DNA of 64,000 nt, taken from the NCBI GenBank assembly GCA_030685235.1, contig MU839109.1:1-64000 (forward strand), given 5' to 3'. The position numbers and the translations under genes were made by a program. This stretch comes from Copromyces sp. CBS 386.78 (Eukaryota; Ascomycota; Sordariomycetes; Sordariales; Sordariaceae). The notes beneath the pieces were generated by a model that was not told the origin of the DNA, searched no databases, and saw only the letters and a program-made list of their open reading frames with translations. This document shows, one piece after another, positions 32,407-45,789 of the stretch (positions within the stretch are counted from its first letter, which is position 1; each line of letters begins with the position of its first letter).

Positions 32407-34726
32407 CTAGACAATAACGAATTCCTTGACCTGCGCGTCGTCGAAAAGGTTGGTCCTTTTGATCCGAGCATCTTGCCGCTCTGGTTCAGCCCCGCCTTCG
32501 TGCCAATTCGGTCGATGTTTAAACTTGAAATCTACCCGCCCCGTTCTCACATATCTTCTTTCATGTTCTGGGCTGGGTATTTCTTCCAGCAACAGCATGC
32601 ATTCGTGCGTCTTGTGCTCATCGCCTAGTTGTGTTCTAGCCGCGTGACCTAACAGCACACAGTAACAGTAACGCTTTCGGCGTTCGGGTACCCCGTAATA
32701 TCCCCAATCGAACCTGACTTGGATCTTGAGCGTTCCCCTATAACCTTTGACGCGGTCGGTCAACGGCCCGTCATCTGAAAACGACAGTGAAGGAGGCCAA
32801 CCACCGCCATCTATCGAACCGTAAAGGAAAGGTGCAGTAAGATGGAGAGGAAAGTGCCCGAGGGTGGGCGGTATGAGTGATTGATTATGACATCGCTGGT
32901 AGACATCATCAGGAACATGGAAGGACACCCGGGAATCCTTCTCAAAACTCTCTAGGTCATAACGACCGAAGTCGATCTTGCGCGAGTAAATTTTTTGTCC
33001 GCTTCTACCCTTACGCCAAAGCCATGACCAAGAAGGGGCATTCATACCCTTTTCGGCTTTAGCAGTTGGGCAGGACATAGGGACTTCTGCGGTCCAAAGG
33101 AGTGACTGGGGAAGGTCTTGGATCCATATGCCAGCATAGTAAGTGAAATCTCTTCCCGTCATAAACGAGTGTCGGATGCCAGACAGAGCGATATCACGGT
33201 CAGATTCTCTGGTCAACATGAGCGTGGTGTATTCTTCGACCAATTTTCTCCAGAAAGCCAATGCCTGGTTTGATGACATTTTCGATAAGCAGACATCCGC
33301 GAATCTCACTTTCTTTGAGATAGGGGTATAGTATTGGGGATCCAAAGGGCCGATATCCCCGAACTCCCAACTCAATCCATCGGATCCACTTGGAATGGGA
33401 TTATTGATTCCGCCACATTCACAGAAATACCGTGAGCGGCATTCCCAAAGGACCTCTGAAGAAGATATGTAAACGGTTCTGCGTGACAGTATCCTCTCCT
33501 GAAAGACCCAAGCGCGATCCAGCAGTGGTTCCTCTTTGCCGTGCGCGAGGTCGGCGTCTCCGCACAGATGACGATGGGCACGGTCCATGGAATATCGAAC
33601 TGTCACGGGACACTGGACGCCTCTGTCGTTGGGCACCCATTGTGTGCAAGTGTCTATGGGCAGCTTGTTCTTGTTGCTTGGGTTGTCTTTGTTTCCGAAG
33701 TAATACACTCTGTCCTGGAACAAAGTGCCTGAGCTGTTGGGTAAAGCGGAGGCTGCAATGTTGAGATAGGCGTTAGAATACACCTCGCTCATGAGAACTG
33801 ACTGATCTTTCCAGTCTTCCTGACTGTCTTGTATGATGCAGAGAGAGTCTATCCAGATGTATTCACATTCCAGAGCACGAGCTACGTCGATCGCATCGCG
33901 GAATAGCTGGGGAAGCTGATCTCGGGACATCGCGGTCAAATGCTGTTGGATGTTTGTCGACAGAGTTTTGGCCAGTGAAGATGCCGCTTCCTTGCTACCC
34001 CAGCAATGGCTGAGAGTTGCGTATCTGACGAGTTTGCCGCCGCCGACATGTGGCTCGGGTTCAATTAATCGAAGGTCGCCAGTTATATCGATGAGCCTCT
34101 TTGGTAGCGTTAAAGGGTTTTGCTGGCAGGCAATATGGCCATTATCGCACTGCTTGAGCCAAGGTTTGACAATAGACACGAGTTTTTCGAGGTCGAGCGA
34201 CGCTGGATATTTCGGGATCTCGGATATGTAATTGAATCTTGGGTGGAACTGAGCAAAGCCTAAGTACAGTAGGTAGTTAGCAAAGAAAAGTCAAAAGTAC
34301 AGACGCCGGGATGGGTAGGGGCCAGTGATGAGACACAGAAAACACTCCACGGGGATCACACCTGCCTTCGGGGGTACACAACTCAAAGGCCGTCATATGC
34401 GGATCAAACAGAGAGTCGGCAGAATTGGAGTAATCTACCACGACCGTGAAGGGTCGATCCGGTCTTATCCAGATACAGACCTCTGGAACAAGAACTGGCG
34501 AAACTTCGGCAAAGACACGAAGGAAGGCATCCCTAGCCCAACTGACAGCCCCAAGTATGACGCCGCAACATTTGCATCCAGCGTCTGCGCGCGTCATCAG
34601 GCAATGCATGGCCACGGCTTTTGAATACCATGGCGCTTGGTACCATCCGTCCTTGGGGGTAAGGTTGCCGCAAACATCGCAGTAGTGGCCAAGACTGGGA
34701 GACACTTCCGTGGAATCGTGTGTCAT
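32407..34726 (-). CDS. HET-domain (heterokaryon incompatibility) protein
   Basis: Exon 1 starts at 34726 and exon 2 is 32407-34259. The intron has a good 3' end (GCTAAC, then CTTAG at 34260), but the donor is ambiguous: GTGATC at 34359 or GTGGAG at 34350 both keep frame and give 739-742 residues. The N terminus has Cys-rich HYCDVCGNLTP and CKCCG. The HET domain shows YATLSHCWGS, FRDAIDVARAL, YIWIDSLCIIQDSQEDW and VYSNAYLNIAAS, and later RAWVFQERILSRR. Such proteins trigger cell death after fusion of incompatible hyphae and are abundant and polymorphic in this group. No NACHT or other partner domain is present. It looks intact, unlike the fragment at 13.1 kb. Confidence 0.88.
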
Positions 34727-35592
34727 TTCAGACGTGTTTCGATCGAGATGATGTCTCGCCTGACCAAATGCGCGTGGACACAGGGTTGACTATAAGGATC
34801 AAAAGAAGGATGAAAAGTAATGAGAACAACCAAAATCGCTCGCTTTGGTGTTTACAGCGATGTCATGGTTGTGGGGGTCTGGCCCGGCTTCATACATGTC
34901 AGGTTGGGCTCGTTGGGTAGTTGTGCAGGTAATGTAGGTAGACATTCGTTGATTTTCCGGGCCTTACAATAGAGGTACCGAACGTCGGAACGGCAGCTTC
35001 GAGATTCGGGTGCTTGATTCGACCAGACAGTGTGACCAGGCAGTGTGGGTCTCCAAGCATGGGCAGATGCCGAAAAAGGCCGAAATGTGACTTTATTGTG
35101 GTTGCATGTGGTAACGAACAGAAGAATGGAAACGGAAACGGGCGTTAAAGGTACGTACATACAAGCGGCCAACACCAAAAGCTTTTGGCGAACAAGTTGA
35201 TGAAGTGGTCACGGTGAGAAAGACGCGAAGAAGGGGAAGATAGATTGTGATAATCCTCAGCATCGCGTCATTCATCTTTTGTACCCCGCAACGCCCTCAC
35301 AAACGACACCTTGAAACGAGGAAGGAACAATCATCCCAGTGCCGAAATCACCTAGCAAGCTCAATGGACGGTCAAATGTGCCTTGCTCGGATTCCAGAAG
35401 TACCTACCTACCTAAGTACCTACCTACCTAGGTAGCCAAGACAGCATACCTCCCGTCCCCCAAGAAGAATTTGAACATCCTGTGTTCCTTCCCAAGAAAA
35501 CAACATCTCCTCCCCAGATCATCACTGCATCACAACACGCAGTCAGTGCACCTGCCTGAGTGTCCAGTGTCCACATCACGAGTACCTTGGCC
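34727..35592. other. Intergenic region between HET and CHL1 genes
   Basis: HET gene upstream region and CHL1 3' flank. A short run of TACC/CCTA repeats lies at 35400-35435. No gene is seen. Confidence 0.5.
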
Positions 35593-38500
35593 CTAGTTCT
35601 GCTTCTTGGTCCTAAAAAACATGTTAACCCTCCCCATCATCCCCTGCAGTCCCTTTTGCGCCTTCCCCTCCTCCTTGGCCATCTTCTGCGTCTCCTCCCA
35701 CCCCTCTCTGATCCAGCCTGGCAACCTGGCCCTGACATGCTCCTTCTCATACCGATGATCAATCAGCACAATCGCCGCGTAGTCGTTCTGATGTCGGATC
35801 GCTCTTCCTATCGACTGGTTGACGGCGCGGAGCGTGGCGTTTTCGTAAAAGACGGTGGATGCGCGAGCGGCGAGTTTGGCCACGTTGGCGGGCTTGTTGT
35901 TCTTATGATGTCTGTTTCTGGACGAAGAAGAAGAACGGGGGTTGGTGTTGGACGGGGGCGGGATAACTGGTTGTGCGGCGGCGGCGGCAGTGGTAGAGGT
36001 AGGATGAGAGGCGTTATACCGCTCTACGAAGTTCGCTTCGAGATATTCCCTGCGCGCTTCCCATTCGGGCGAGCGAGGGTTGGGATAAGGCAGGCCGACG
36101 ACGATGACGCATCGGCCTAGGCGGTCCGAGAAGTTGATGCCTTCGGACATCTTGCCGCCTACTACCGAGAGCAGCATGGCCCCCTTTACCCGAGCTCCGG
36201 ATGGGGATAAGGGGCGCACTTCGGAGTGGATGACGTCGCTGTACTTTTGGAGCGTCTGCTCGCTCGACTCGGTTTTGGAGTCCATGAACAGGGCTTTCTT
36301 GCTTTCGAGTCGCTCCCACATGGTTTTGGGGCCCATGGCTTGGTCGTGCACTTTCCAGACTTGGATGACTTCTTCTAGGTAGCCGTACGAAGGGAAGAAG
36401 GCGACGACGCCGTCGGGTACCACAGAGCAGAGGTTGAGGAGTACCAAGCCGAGACGGTTGATCATGTTCGAGTTGCTGCGCTTGGAGAAGGTGAAGTCGA
36501 AGCAGTCCTCGCCGATTCCCGTGTTCACTTTTGGATTGGGCGCAATAGACCCAAGGGTCCAGACGCAGAGGTTCTCTTTGGGGATGACATGGCCGCAGCT
36601 GAGTGTTGTGATCTTCTCGGGCGGTACGTCGGGGAACAGATGTGCTTTGTAGTCCTCCATAGGAGACATGGTTCCACCAGCCAGGATGACCGCCCTTGCG
36701 CTTTCCGCAATCGACGAGAAGGCGTGGGTCGGCGAGAGAAGCATGTAACTGAGCTTCATATCCTGAACTTCGCCTCTTGGTGGAGGGATCTTCTCGAAGA
36801 AAATCTTCCCCTCCGAGCTCAGATTCGTCAAGGCCGTCAAGAACGAGCACAGAGTATGGAGCACCGGTGGCCTGCCTTCCCTCTTCTTGATCTCCTTCTC
36901 GGCTTCCTCGTCATCTGTGTCCCGACTTTCTTCCTCGCAGTAGCTGACATAGCCCTCGATCTTAAAAGCCAACTTGCTCTCTTGGACATAGCTGATCAAC
37001 TTGTACAAGTTGATCTGATCGGCGCCACCCGTCGTCAACAAAAGGTTGGCATCGTACACGACTCCTTCCTGGTCCTCCTTGAGCCCCTTGGCAGCCTGGT
37101 CCAGTCTTGATTTGATGTACACCCCCAAAGCTTCCACCACTCGTTGTAGCTGAGCAACCATGACCCTGTTTTCTCCATTTAGTTTCTGATGGAACCGTTG
37201 GTAATACATGGCCAGTGACAGTTTGGCTCTTTTGAGGTCCGTGTACTTGATCTCAGCTGCATGCACGTTGGATACGGCGTCCATGATGTTGTGCGCCTCG
37301 TCTATAATCACAATGTTCCCCTCGAGCTTGATGCCCAAAGCCTCACGGGCGCTTTTCTGTAGGAGGAGAGGGTATGGTAACGTGATCACCTCCGCCCCAG
37401 GAATGGCAGCGCGGGAGGCGTAGTAAGGACAGATTTTGAGCTGCTTGCCGGTCTGATAGAGGTCTTCGATGTCCGGTAGCGTGGCGAGAGCGGTGTCGCG
37501 GAACTCGTGGGTAGCTTTGAGGTTGGCGGCGCTTGGTAGGTATGGACATCGGTGTTCTTTGGGTGTCTTTGGTTGTTGGAGAGATTGACACCGTTCGTTG
37601 ATGGCTGCCAGGGTGCCGAGTTTGTTAACCGAGGGATTGATGCAGAGCTTTTGCCTCGAGGAAAGCGGAATCTGCTTGACGATTTCTTTGGCCGCATCCT
37701 CATCTTGAGCATCGAGTGTCGGAACAGAAGCAGGGAACTCGGGCCTCCTCAACTCCTGGATAAACTGCGTCAACTGCGAATGCGTCCTCGAGGTGTAGAA
37801 GATCTGTCATCTTGTAAGCTCCATCCATCCCTTTTGCCAAGTCCCTCATCGAATCCAACTCACCTTAATCCCCTCCTCAGCCACTGGCCCATCTTCTCCT
37901 CCCTTGTTCCCTCCCGCAGTCCCCATACCCACCTTCTCCAAGAGCTCTCTCGTCTCCTTACTTAACTGACCCATCGGATCATTCTCGTCGAATCCCCCTT
38001 GATCCCTCCAATCGTCAATCAAGAACTCGTTATCCTCATCACTAGCCGTCAACCCTCTACTCCCGCCACCACCGCTCCCCTTCTTCTTGCCGCCTTCTTC
38101 CTCATCCCCTTTTCCCCTGTCCAACTTCCTCCTCTTCCCACCCCTCGCTTGCCCTTTTTCGCCCTCCTTCTCCATCTCCCTCTCCCGTTCCCTTATCCGC
38201 TCCAGCGTCCTTTCCATCTCTTGATACCTCTGCGCCAGCTCCTCGCGTTTCCTCTTCAAAGCGCTCTCCACCATCCACCCCGGTTCTCCCGATGCCTCCA
38301 TTTGTTGCTTGATCTTTTCCATCTCGGACTCGAATTGCAAGCGCTTGTGGTTGCGCAACCAGGTTAAGGAGGCGCAGATCAGTGACAAGGATTTGCCGGT
38401 GCCGGTGGGGGATTCGAAGAGGGCGATTTGCGCGTGGTGGCCCTTGGGGACGCTGCTGCTGGTGGGAACTTTTGCTTTGTCTTTATCTTTGCTGGTAGCG

Positions 38501-38832
38501 GTTTTGGAGGTGACTTTGGAATCAGTGGCTCTGTTGATCATGTGAACGGTAGGGGCGGTGGTCATGTTAAATAATGGGGTTGGTGATGGGGACTTGGAGG
38601 GGTTGCTGGGGACGAGGGTGGCGGCGGTCGATGAGAAAGTGGTAGTCGTCGTATTATCGACGGTTCGGTCTAGAACCGAGTACAGAGTTTGCATAAAGGC
38701 TGTTTGGATGGGGTAGGGAGTGTATGGGTGGTTGAAGTCGGTTGGCAGTGGTTTATCTGCATTCTGAGAGTCCTTTTGAATAAACGAGGGGCCTATGACT
38801 TTGATATCGGGTATTGGTAGTGAGGAGGCCAT
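35593..38832 (-). CDS. chl1: CHL1/DDX11 iron-sulfur DNA helicase
   Basis: Exons 37864-38832 and 35593-37803 are split by a 60-nt intron (GTGAGT...ACAG), giving 1059 residues. XPD-family superfamily 2 motifs appear in order: Walker A FESPTGTGKSLSL (about 139), junction to IFYTSRTHSQL, four Fe-S cysteines (QKLCIN, ERCQS, HRCPY, KICPYYASR), DEAH in VIIDEAHNIMDAV (about 491), VILAGGTMSP, and motif VI VNQSIGRAIRHQND (about 986). CHL1 is a 5'-3' helicase needed for sister-chromatid cohesion during S phase. The Chl1-specific insert (about 170-300) is charged and low-complexity, as usual. Start MASSLPIPDI (38832) is chosen; upstream in-frame sequence looks noncoding. It lies downstream of cdc7 on the same strand. 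Confidence 0.94.
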
Positions 38833-39456
38833 TTTGTGATGATTTTGTGGTTGCTGCGCTGACTGGTGATGAGGATGATGTGGTGGGATGTTGTGATGGT
38901 CGAAGGCGAAAGTGGCAAGAATGTTCACGGCGATGTCAAAAGTGGGGAAAGTTGATGTTTTCTGTTGAAAACAATCCTGAATACTAAAAAGAAGTGATGC
39001 CTGGCGCCCGCGCAATGAGACTGTTCGATGGAGGTGACTGGACAAGAAGATGTTGAAGATGAAAGTTTGGGTGGGGTACGTGACCAGCAGACCGTGACGG
39101 GAAGGGAGGATGAGTAGCGATGTCACGTGAGCACGTGTTAAGTGCCGAGTGTCGGGTGCTCACACAGACTGCAGGGTGCTGCTGCTCAGTCACCAACGAT
39201 GACTGCTTGCAGGAATACCTTGAGCTACAAGATCGAAATTCCAAGGCTAAAAGTATGCCTTCCAATTCCTCGCGACAATGCGACCAGATGGTATCTAGGA
39301 GCGTATCTAATCAATGAACCCATCAGACCTTTTAACGCCCAGCGCCTATTATGCTACCGTTCCCGGTTGAACGCCTTCACTTTTCGTTGCGCACCCCCTT
39401 GGACTACGTGTCCCATGTCAGACAATACTCTCAACACAATTCATGAATCCAGGCCA
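38833..39456. other. Spacer between CHL1 start and CDC7 stop
   Basis: CHL1 promoter/leader and CDC7 3' flank, 624 bp. No other feature is recognised. Confidence 0.5.
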
Positions 39457-41050
39457 CTAAACCCGCAAAATGTCCATCTCATCCTCCTCTCCCTCTTCCT
39501 CTTCCTCCCCACTCTGACTTCCGCCCTGTTCCTCCTCTAATCCCAACTGCAAAAAGGGATGATTCAATGCATCCTCTGCACTAATCCTCCTCGCCGGATC
39601 TAGATCCATACACCTGGCCAGAAACTGCACCGCCAACTTCTCATCCTCGGGCATCTTGAAGCCCGTCTCGCGACACGTGCTCCAGAGAATAATGCGCTCG
39701 AAACTGAACCCCTGGGTGCCAATAGTTGGAATGGTCGTCTCAAACATGCACCCGTGGAGCTGGCCGGCCTGTCGCATGCGCTTCATGCCGAACATGGTGG
39801 CGATCTCGACCATGGCCTCGACGTCGTCGGCCGAGTTGAAGAAGGGGAAGCGCTTGGACAGGATGGTGAGGAGGATCACGCCTGCAGACCAGATATCGAT
39901 CTTGGTGGTTTGTTCTGTGCACTTGAACAGCACTTCGGGGGCACGGAAGCCTCTGGTGCCAGCACGGTTGGCGCGCCGCGAGGGGCGCGTGTCTTGTTTC
40001 GGGTAGCCGTTATGCGGAACACTCGAGTTTTGGTGGGCGGCCCGGAGACGGTTGCGCCGTGTGGTCGGATCCTCATGGCAGAGGCATGGTTTGCATTCGG
40101 ACCCTTCGCGCTCGGCAAGACCAAAGTCGACCAGGACGCCCCGCTTGGTGGAAGGGTCGTAGAGAAAATTGGTCGGTTTGATGTCGCGGTGCAGGATCTT
40201 GTGCCGGTGGACGCTCTCGAGAGCAGTGAAGAGGGAGCGAAGGTAGATGGCGATATCGGTAGGTGTCATGTTGCGGAAGTATTCGCGGAAATCGGCATGG
40301 CGGAAGTAGGGGAGGATGGCGATGACTTGGTCGGTTTCGCGGAAGGCCGTGATCAAGGGACAGACTGATGTGCAGCCGCGCAGGTCGTGTAGCAAGTCGA
40401 GCTCGTTCAGAATACGGGTGGGGGAGGAGGTGACGTAGATCTTCTTGATGGCGACATATTTCGGTTTGCGCCGTGGGCGAGCGGTGGTGGCACTGGAGCT
40501 CGAGTTGCGTCCGTATGTCCTGAGAGGGGGAGGCGCCCACTTGTCGCTTTCCTTTTCGTAGTCCCACGAGTTGTCGTATTGGTCGTAGACGAGGTCTTCG
40601 GCTTTGTAGACGGTCGAAAAGGTGCCTGGAAAGAGAGCAAGTGGTCAGTAGCAATTCTGTTAAAGGGTCTTGTTGTTGGTGTTTCTAACCTTCTCCAATG
40701 CGCTTGATCAGCCGATATTGCTGTCGGAAACCTGGAAAGGTGTCTTGGAGTTTCTCCATGTCGTCCTGGATGTTGGGGTCTACAATGCCGTCGTCTGAGC
40801 TCTCTGCTGAACACACCGAATCCTGGTCATCGTCTTCTTCTTCGTCGTCGTCATGGTCATCCTGTTGCTCCCCCTCGCCCTCTGTAACACTGCTTGCTCC
40901 GACTTCCTCCTCCTCTTCGTCGACGTCGTGGGCATCATGGTGCTCGGCCTCCTCGCTCATTTCGGTATCCTGGGTGGAGGGCGCATCTTGGTGTAAGCGG
41001 AAGTGCTCTTCTTCTTCTCGTTGGCGACGTGTTGAGCTAACGGCAGCCAT
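39457..41050 (-). CDS. cdc7: CDC7 (DDK) protein kinase
   Basis: Exons 40690-41050 and 39457-40625 are joined over a 64-nt intron (GTTAGA...CTGAC...TCCAG). The splice completes the glycine loop RIGEGTFSTVYKAE. The product is 509 residues. Kinase motifs: VAIKKIYV, HRDIKPTNFLYD (catalytic Asp about 266), DFGLAE and GFRAPEVLFK, with a Cdc7-type insert between DFG and APE containing CLCHEDPTTRRNR. A highly acidic N-terminal tail (residues 30-110) precedes the kinase domain and another acidic run ends the protein. Cdc7 with Dbf4 phosphorylates Mcm2-7 to fire replication origins. It is divergent from condensin CND1 across 516 bp and upstream of CHL1. Confidence 0.93.
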
Positions 41051-41566
41051 TATTATAGTACACTAACACTGGAGCCGAGAGTGGTCAGGGCGAGTTCGAG
41101 CGTCGAAAGACCAGCAAGAACCAGCGCGAGGGCCATGAAATAAAGAGGACCTAGGGAGGAGTGGCCTGTCTGTTTTGTGTATTTTGTGTCTAGTCGGTCA
41201 AAGGAATCCGGGCATGTTAGTGACGGAATAATTTAGGCGGTAAACAATCCAATCAGTAGCGTAAGAGGGGCATGTGCACGGGCCATTCACCCAAGACGCG
41301 ACTTACACCCAACCAAAACTTGAAACAGACTGCAGGCACGCGTCAAAAGTCAACAAACAGGTCAGGTACCCGCCCGTTGCTAGGGCCCATCTCCCCCACA
41401 ATTGTGAGGAGCAACCCCACTGAAACCACTGTAGCACAGCGCTAACTGCTCGCGGCGCAATTCACCCATCCCGTCGCATTCGAGGGGAAACATTTCAATC
41501 TTGCCCTGACCAAAACACCATCACCGGGCCATATACCCCCGCCGACAAGGCGACCAGTCCAACATC
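41051..41566. promoter_or_regulatory. Divergent promoter of CDC7 and CND1
   Basis: A 516-bp spacer between two start codons of cell-cycle genes. ACGCG-type sequences occur, including GGCACGCGTCAA near 41336-41347 and AAGACGCGACTT near 41293. ACGCGT is the core of the yeast MluI cell-cycle box; function here is inference. Confidence 0.5.
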
Positions 41567-44500
41567 ATGGACTCGATAAACTTCGACATCAACAATGCGC
41601 TCAAGCATTACATGGACGATCCCGCCAGTATTCCAACACCAGAAGCTGACAGCGCTCTTGTCGACTGCGAGAACGAGCCCGAATCCCTCGGCGACAACGG
41701 CCTCATCAACAGCATCCTCAACCCCATTGTCGACGCCGTCGCAGAGAACCCAGACGCCATCACACGCGCCCACATCTTTGACTCGTTGCAGTTTCTACTA
41801 AAGTGCGTTTCCATTCCCTACGTTCTCGTGTCCCATGAAGCCAAAAGCGACAACAAGGCCGTGACTAACAAGCTTCGCTTTCTAGGTACACCTCCTTCCT
41901 ATCAGCCCATGCGCTCAGCAAAATCTTCGATCTCATTACCTCGGGTCTCGCTGCCGAAGCCGACGTTGTTCATCACGACCTGGAAGCCGAAGAACAGGAG
42001 CTCCTCGCCCACCACAAACAGCTGCTCGACATATACGCCTTCCTCCTACAATGGACCATCGCCGGTGTCGAGGCCAAGGCCGCAGAGAAGGCTTCCAATA
42101 CCGTAACAACCAGAGGCCGCGGAAAGCCAAAGAAACCCACAGGGAGAGACGGCACCTGGGACTCGTCAGCGCAACTCGAAACGGCTCTCAATACCATGGT
42201 CAAGGCTCTTAGGCTGAAGCTCGCCAGGATATTCATGACCACTTCGGAACGCGACACCTTCATTGGTCTGTTGACTCGGCCCGTGTATATGATACTCGAG
42301 AGCGAACAGCGAACCAAAAACACCAGTATACGCATGCACTGCTGGAAGGTGCTGTGTGTGGCCATCAAGCACCACGGCCACGGTTATGCTGCGCAAATCT
42401 CGATTGTCCAGAACTTGACCTACTTTGAGCATCTGGCTGAGCCCATGGCCGAGTTCCTCCACATCTTGGCCGAGCAATACGACTACCCACAGCTAGCCGA
42501 GGAAATCCTACGAGAGCTCAGCAACAAGGAGTTCAACAGCAACGACAACAAGGGCCCCAAGTCCGTCTCGACCTTCATGATCAAGCTTTCCGAGCTGGCA
42601 CCCAGAATCATCATCAAGCAGGTGACCCTGCTGGCCAAGCAGCTGGATAGCGAATCGTATACCCTACGTTGCGCTTTGATCGAAGTCTTTGGCAACATGT
42701 TGATACACCTTAGCAAGTCGGCCGAAAGAGGCGAAAACCACAAGACCCAGATGAACGCCTTCTTTGATGTCTTGGAAGAGAGATTCCTCGATATCAACCC
42801 TTACTGTCGTGTCAGGGCCATTCAGGTTTACGTCAAGCTCTGCGAGTTGGAGCAAAAGTTTCCCAAGCGACGACAGAAGGCCGCAGAGCTCGCTTGCCGC
42901 AGTCTCGAGGACAAGAGCAGTCACGTCAGGAGGAATGCCATCAAGTTGCTCGGCACCTTGATCAGAACTCACCCCTTCACGGCTTTACACGGTGCCCAGT
43001 TGGCCAGGAAGGATTGGCAAGAGCGCTTGAACAAGGTGGAAGAGGAGCTCAACGCGTTGAAGCCACCAGTGGATGCTCCAGGGCTGGATGGTGAGGCTGG
43101 CAACACCTCGGTAGACCCAGCTCTCCTTGACGATGCAACCCAGATGATGGAATCCCCCAGAAAGCAACCATCAGAGATGACGGAGGAGGAAAAGATGGCA
43201 GCCATTCGCAAGGCCCAAGAAGAAGCAGCCACCTCTGAAGCCATCGAGAAGCTCACACTGACCAAGCGCTACTACAGCGAAGCGCTCAAGTTTATCGACG
43301 TCCTCCACGATGCCACCGAGATCGTTTGCCAATTACTCGGATCCAAAAACAAGAGCGAGGTCATTGAAGCCATGGACTACTTTGAGGTCGGCGACGCATA
43401 CAACATTGAGCAGAACAAGATCGGCATCCGTCGTATGCTCAGGCTGATCTGGACCAAGGGCAACAGCGATGAAGGCAAGGGCGTGCAGACCCATCTGATC
43501 GAGTGCTACAAGAGATTGTTCTTCGAGGCGCCTGGCAACTTTAATGCCAACGATGCGGCGACGTACATTGCAAGGAACATGATCAGTCTGACGTTTGGCG
43601 CTACTCCTGCCGAGTTGACTTCGCTGGAGCAGCTGCTGAGCACCATGATGAAGTCGGGCATGATCTCGGACTTGGTCATTGCCAAGCTGTGGCAGGTGTA
43701 TGGCGTGCAGAAGCGGGACATCTCGAGGACACAGCGTCGCGGCGCCATCATTGTGCTGGGCATGCTGGCCACCGCCAATCCCGAGATTGTTGTGGGCGAG
43801 ATGGAGACGATGCTTCGTACTGGTCTCGGAGCTCACGGCCGGGCAGACCTTCAGCTGGCCAAGTATACCTGCGTCGCTCTTCGTCGCATCAACCCCACAG
43901 GTCGTCAGTCCAAGGATTCCGCTATCAAGTTCTCCCGGCTGCCAAACGACCATGCCCTCCTCACCAAGCTTGCTGCCATCACCGAGGTGCCCACGGACAG
44001 CAAGGAATGGTATGGTGTTGCCGAACAAGCCATCAATGCCATCTACGCCATCGCCAAGCACCCCGACGTTCTGTGCTCCGACATCATTCGCCGCAAGACC
44101 AGGGCCGTGTTCGCTCGCCCGCCCAAGTCGCGTTCGGCTTCCCATGAGGAGAAGCAGCCATCACCAACAGAGCCCGCAGAGCAGCCCACGCCAGCTGAAG
44201 AGCCCAACAACCCGGACGCCATGGACGAGGACGAGCCCACATCCGCCCAAGCACCAGCCGCTACCCAGCCCGAAGATGCCGAATCCAAGAAGCAACACCG
44301 AGAACACGCCATCGCGCTTTCGCAGCTCCTCTTTATTGTCGGCCACGTAGCCATCAAGCAGATCGTTCACTTGGAACTATGCGAATTGGACTTCAAGCGC
44401 CGTAAACAAGAAAAGGAGAAGGCAGCTGGAACGACAAACAAGCGCACATCTCTTTCGGCCTCGGCTTCCGCCAACAACCGGCGCAAGTCAGCCGGCCCCA

Positions 44501-45411
44501 AAGCCACAAAGGACGAAGAAGACCAAGACGAACTTGACCTCATCGGCGGCACGACCGAAGACGACTTCACCGAAGCCATGTTCCACATCCGCGAGCGCGA
44601 ACTTCTCTACGGGCCGCAATCCCTTCTCGCCATGTTCGGCCCCATGGTGTCGGAAATCTGCGCAAACAACACCACGTACCGCAACCGCGAACTCCAACAA
44701 GCCGCCACCTTGTGTCTCGCCAAGCTCATGTGCGTGTCGTCGGAATACTGCGAAGCCAACCTCCCTCTGCTCATCACCATCATGGAGCGCTCCGTCGACC
44801 CTACCGTGCGGTCCAACGCGGTTATCGCGCTCGGCGACATGGCGGTATGCTTCAACCACCTCATTGACGAAAACACCGACTTCCTCTACCGTCGCCTGTC
44901 GGACCCCGACCCGTCGGTCAAGCGCACCTGTCTCATGACACTCACCTTCCTCATCTTGGCCGGACAAGTCAAGGTCAAGGGCCAGCTGGCTTCGATGGCG
45001 CTCTGTCTCGAAGATGGGGATAAGCGCATCGCCGACTTGGCAAGGATGTTCTTTACGGAACTTTCGACCAAGGACAACGCGGTGTACAACCACTTTGTCG
45101 ACATGTTCTCTTTGCTTTCTTCGGACGCTAGTCTGGAAGAGGAAGGGTTCAGGCGGGTGGTCAAGTTCCTGCTCGGGTTCGTGGAGAAGGACAGACATGC
45201 TAAGCAGCTGGCGGAGAAGCTGGCGGCGAGGCTGCAGAGATGCGATACGGAGAGACAGTGGAATGATGTCGCTTTTGCGCTGGGGCTTTTGCAGCATAAG
45301 AATGAGGAGATTGCCAAGGTTGTGGCGGAGGGGTTCAAGGTCGTTCCGACTGGACCGGGGCAGGGGCAACAGGGGGTGGGGGGGACGCAGGCTACGCAGG
45401 CGAGGGCTTAA
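41567..45411 (+). CDS. cnd1: Condensin complex subunit 1 (CND1/CAP-D2/YCS4)
   Basis: Exons 41567-41802 and 41886-45411 are joined over an 83-nt intron (GTGCGT...CTAAC...TCTAG), giving 1253 residues. The N-terminal block (HIFDSLQFLLKYTSFLSAH) and the long HEAT-repeat body are typical of CAP-D2: KLSELAPRIIIKQVTLLAKQ, NPYCRVRAIQVYVKLCELEQ, SHVRRNAIKLLGTLI. The C-terminal Cnd1 repeat is clear: DPTVRSNAVIALGDMAVCFN and DPDPSVKRTCLMTLTFLILAGQVKVKGQ. As a non-SMC HEAT subunit it loads and regulates condensin on mitotic chromosomes. A low-complexity linker (about 810-880) with Pro/Glu/Ala and basic KRRKQEKEK may carry nuclear-targeting or phosphorylation sites. The size matches the family. Confidence 0.95.
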
Positions 45412-45789
45412 GGAGGGATGGGAGGTCGGTGGTGAATGTTTGTTGACTTGATGTTATGTGGTGGGAGGTTGAATGAGTGGAAAGGTCTTGGCAATACGAG
45501 TATAGTTACCTAGGATATTGGGATTTGGGTGGACGGCGTTTAGGCGTATTGAAGGTTTTATTTATACCTAGGGATAAGATCGATCGAGATATACTCCAGT
45601 TTGACGCAAATCCAAAATGTGAATGCTCTCTGAAGTTTTCTCATGACATGGAAGTTTGCTTAAGTTTTGTTAAAGGCGCCATGGGCAGGCAGTTGTTCAG
45701 TCTTTTTGGTCCAGACATTTCCACCGATGTTTGATGTTAATAATGATTATCCTAGCACTGCTAGTTCCAACAACCCCAACAGGGTTCAA
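45412..45789. other. CND1 3' flank and tRNA upstream region
   Basis: AT-richer spacer between the condensin gene and the tRNA gene; nothing else recognised. Confidence 0.5.

Noticed and set aside
35400..35435. CCTA/TACC repeat as a telomere-like array
   Set aside because: The unit is CCTA/TACCTA with irregular length, not CCCTAA; it is a short microsatellite.
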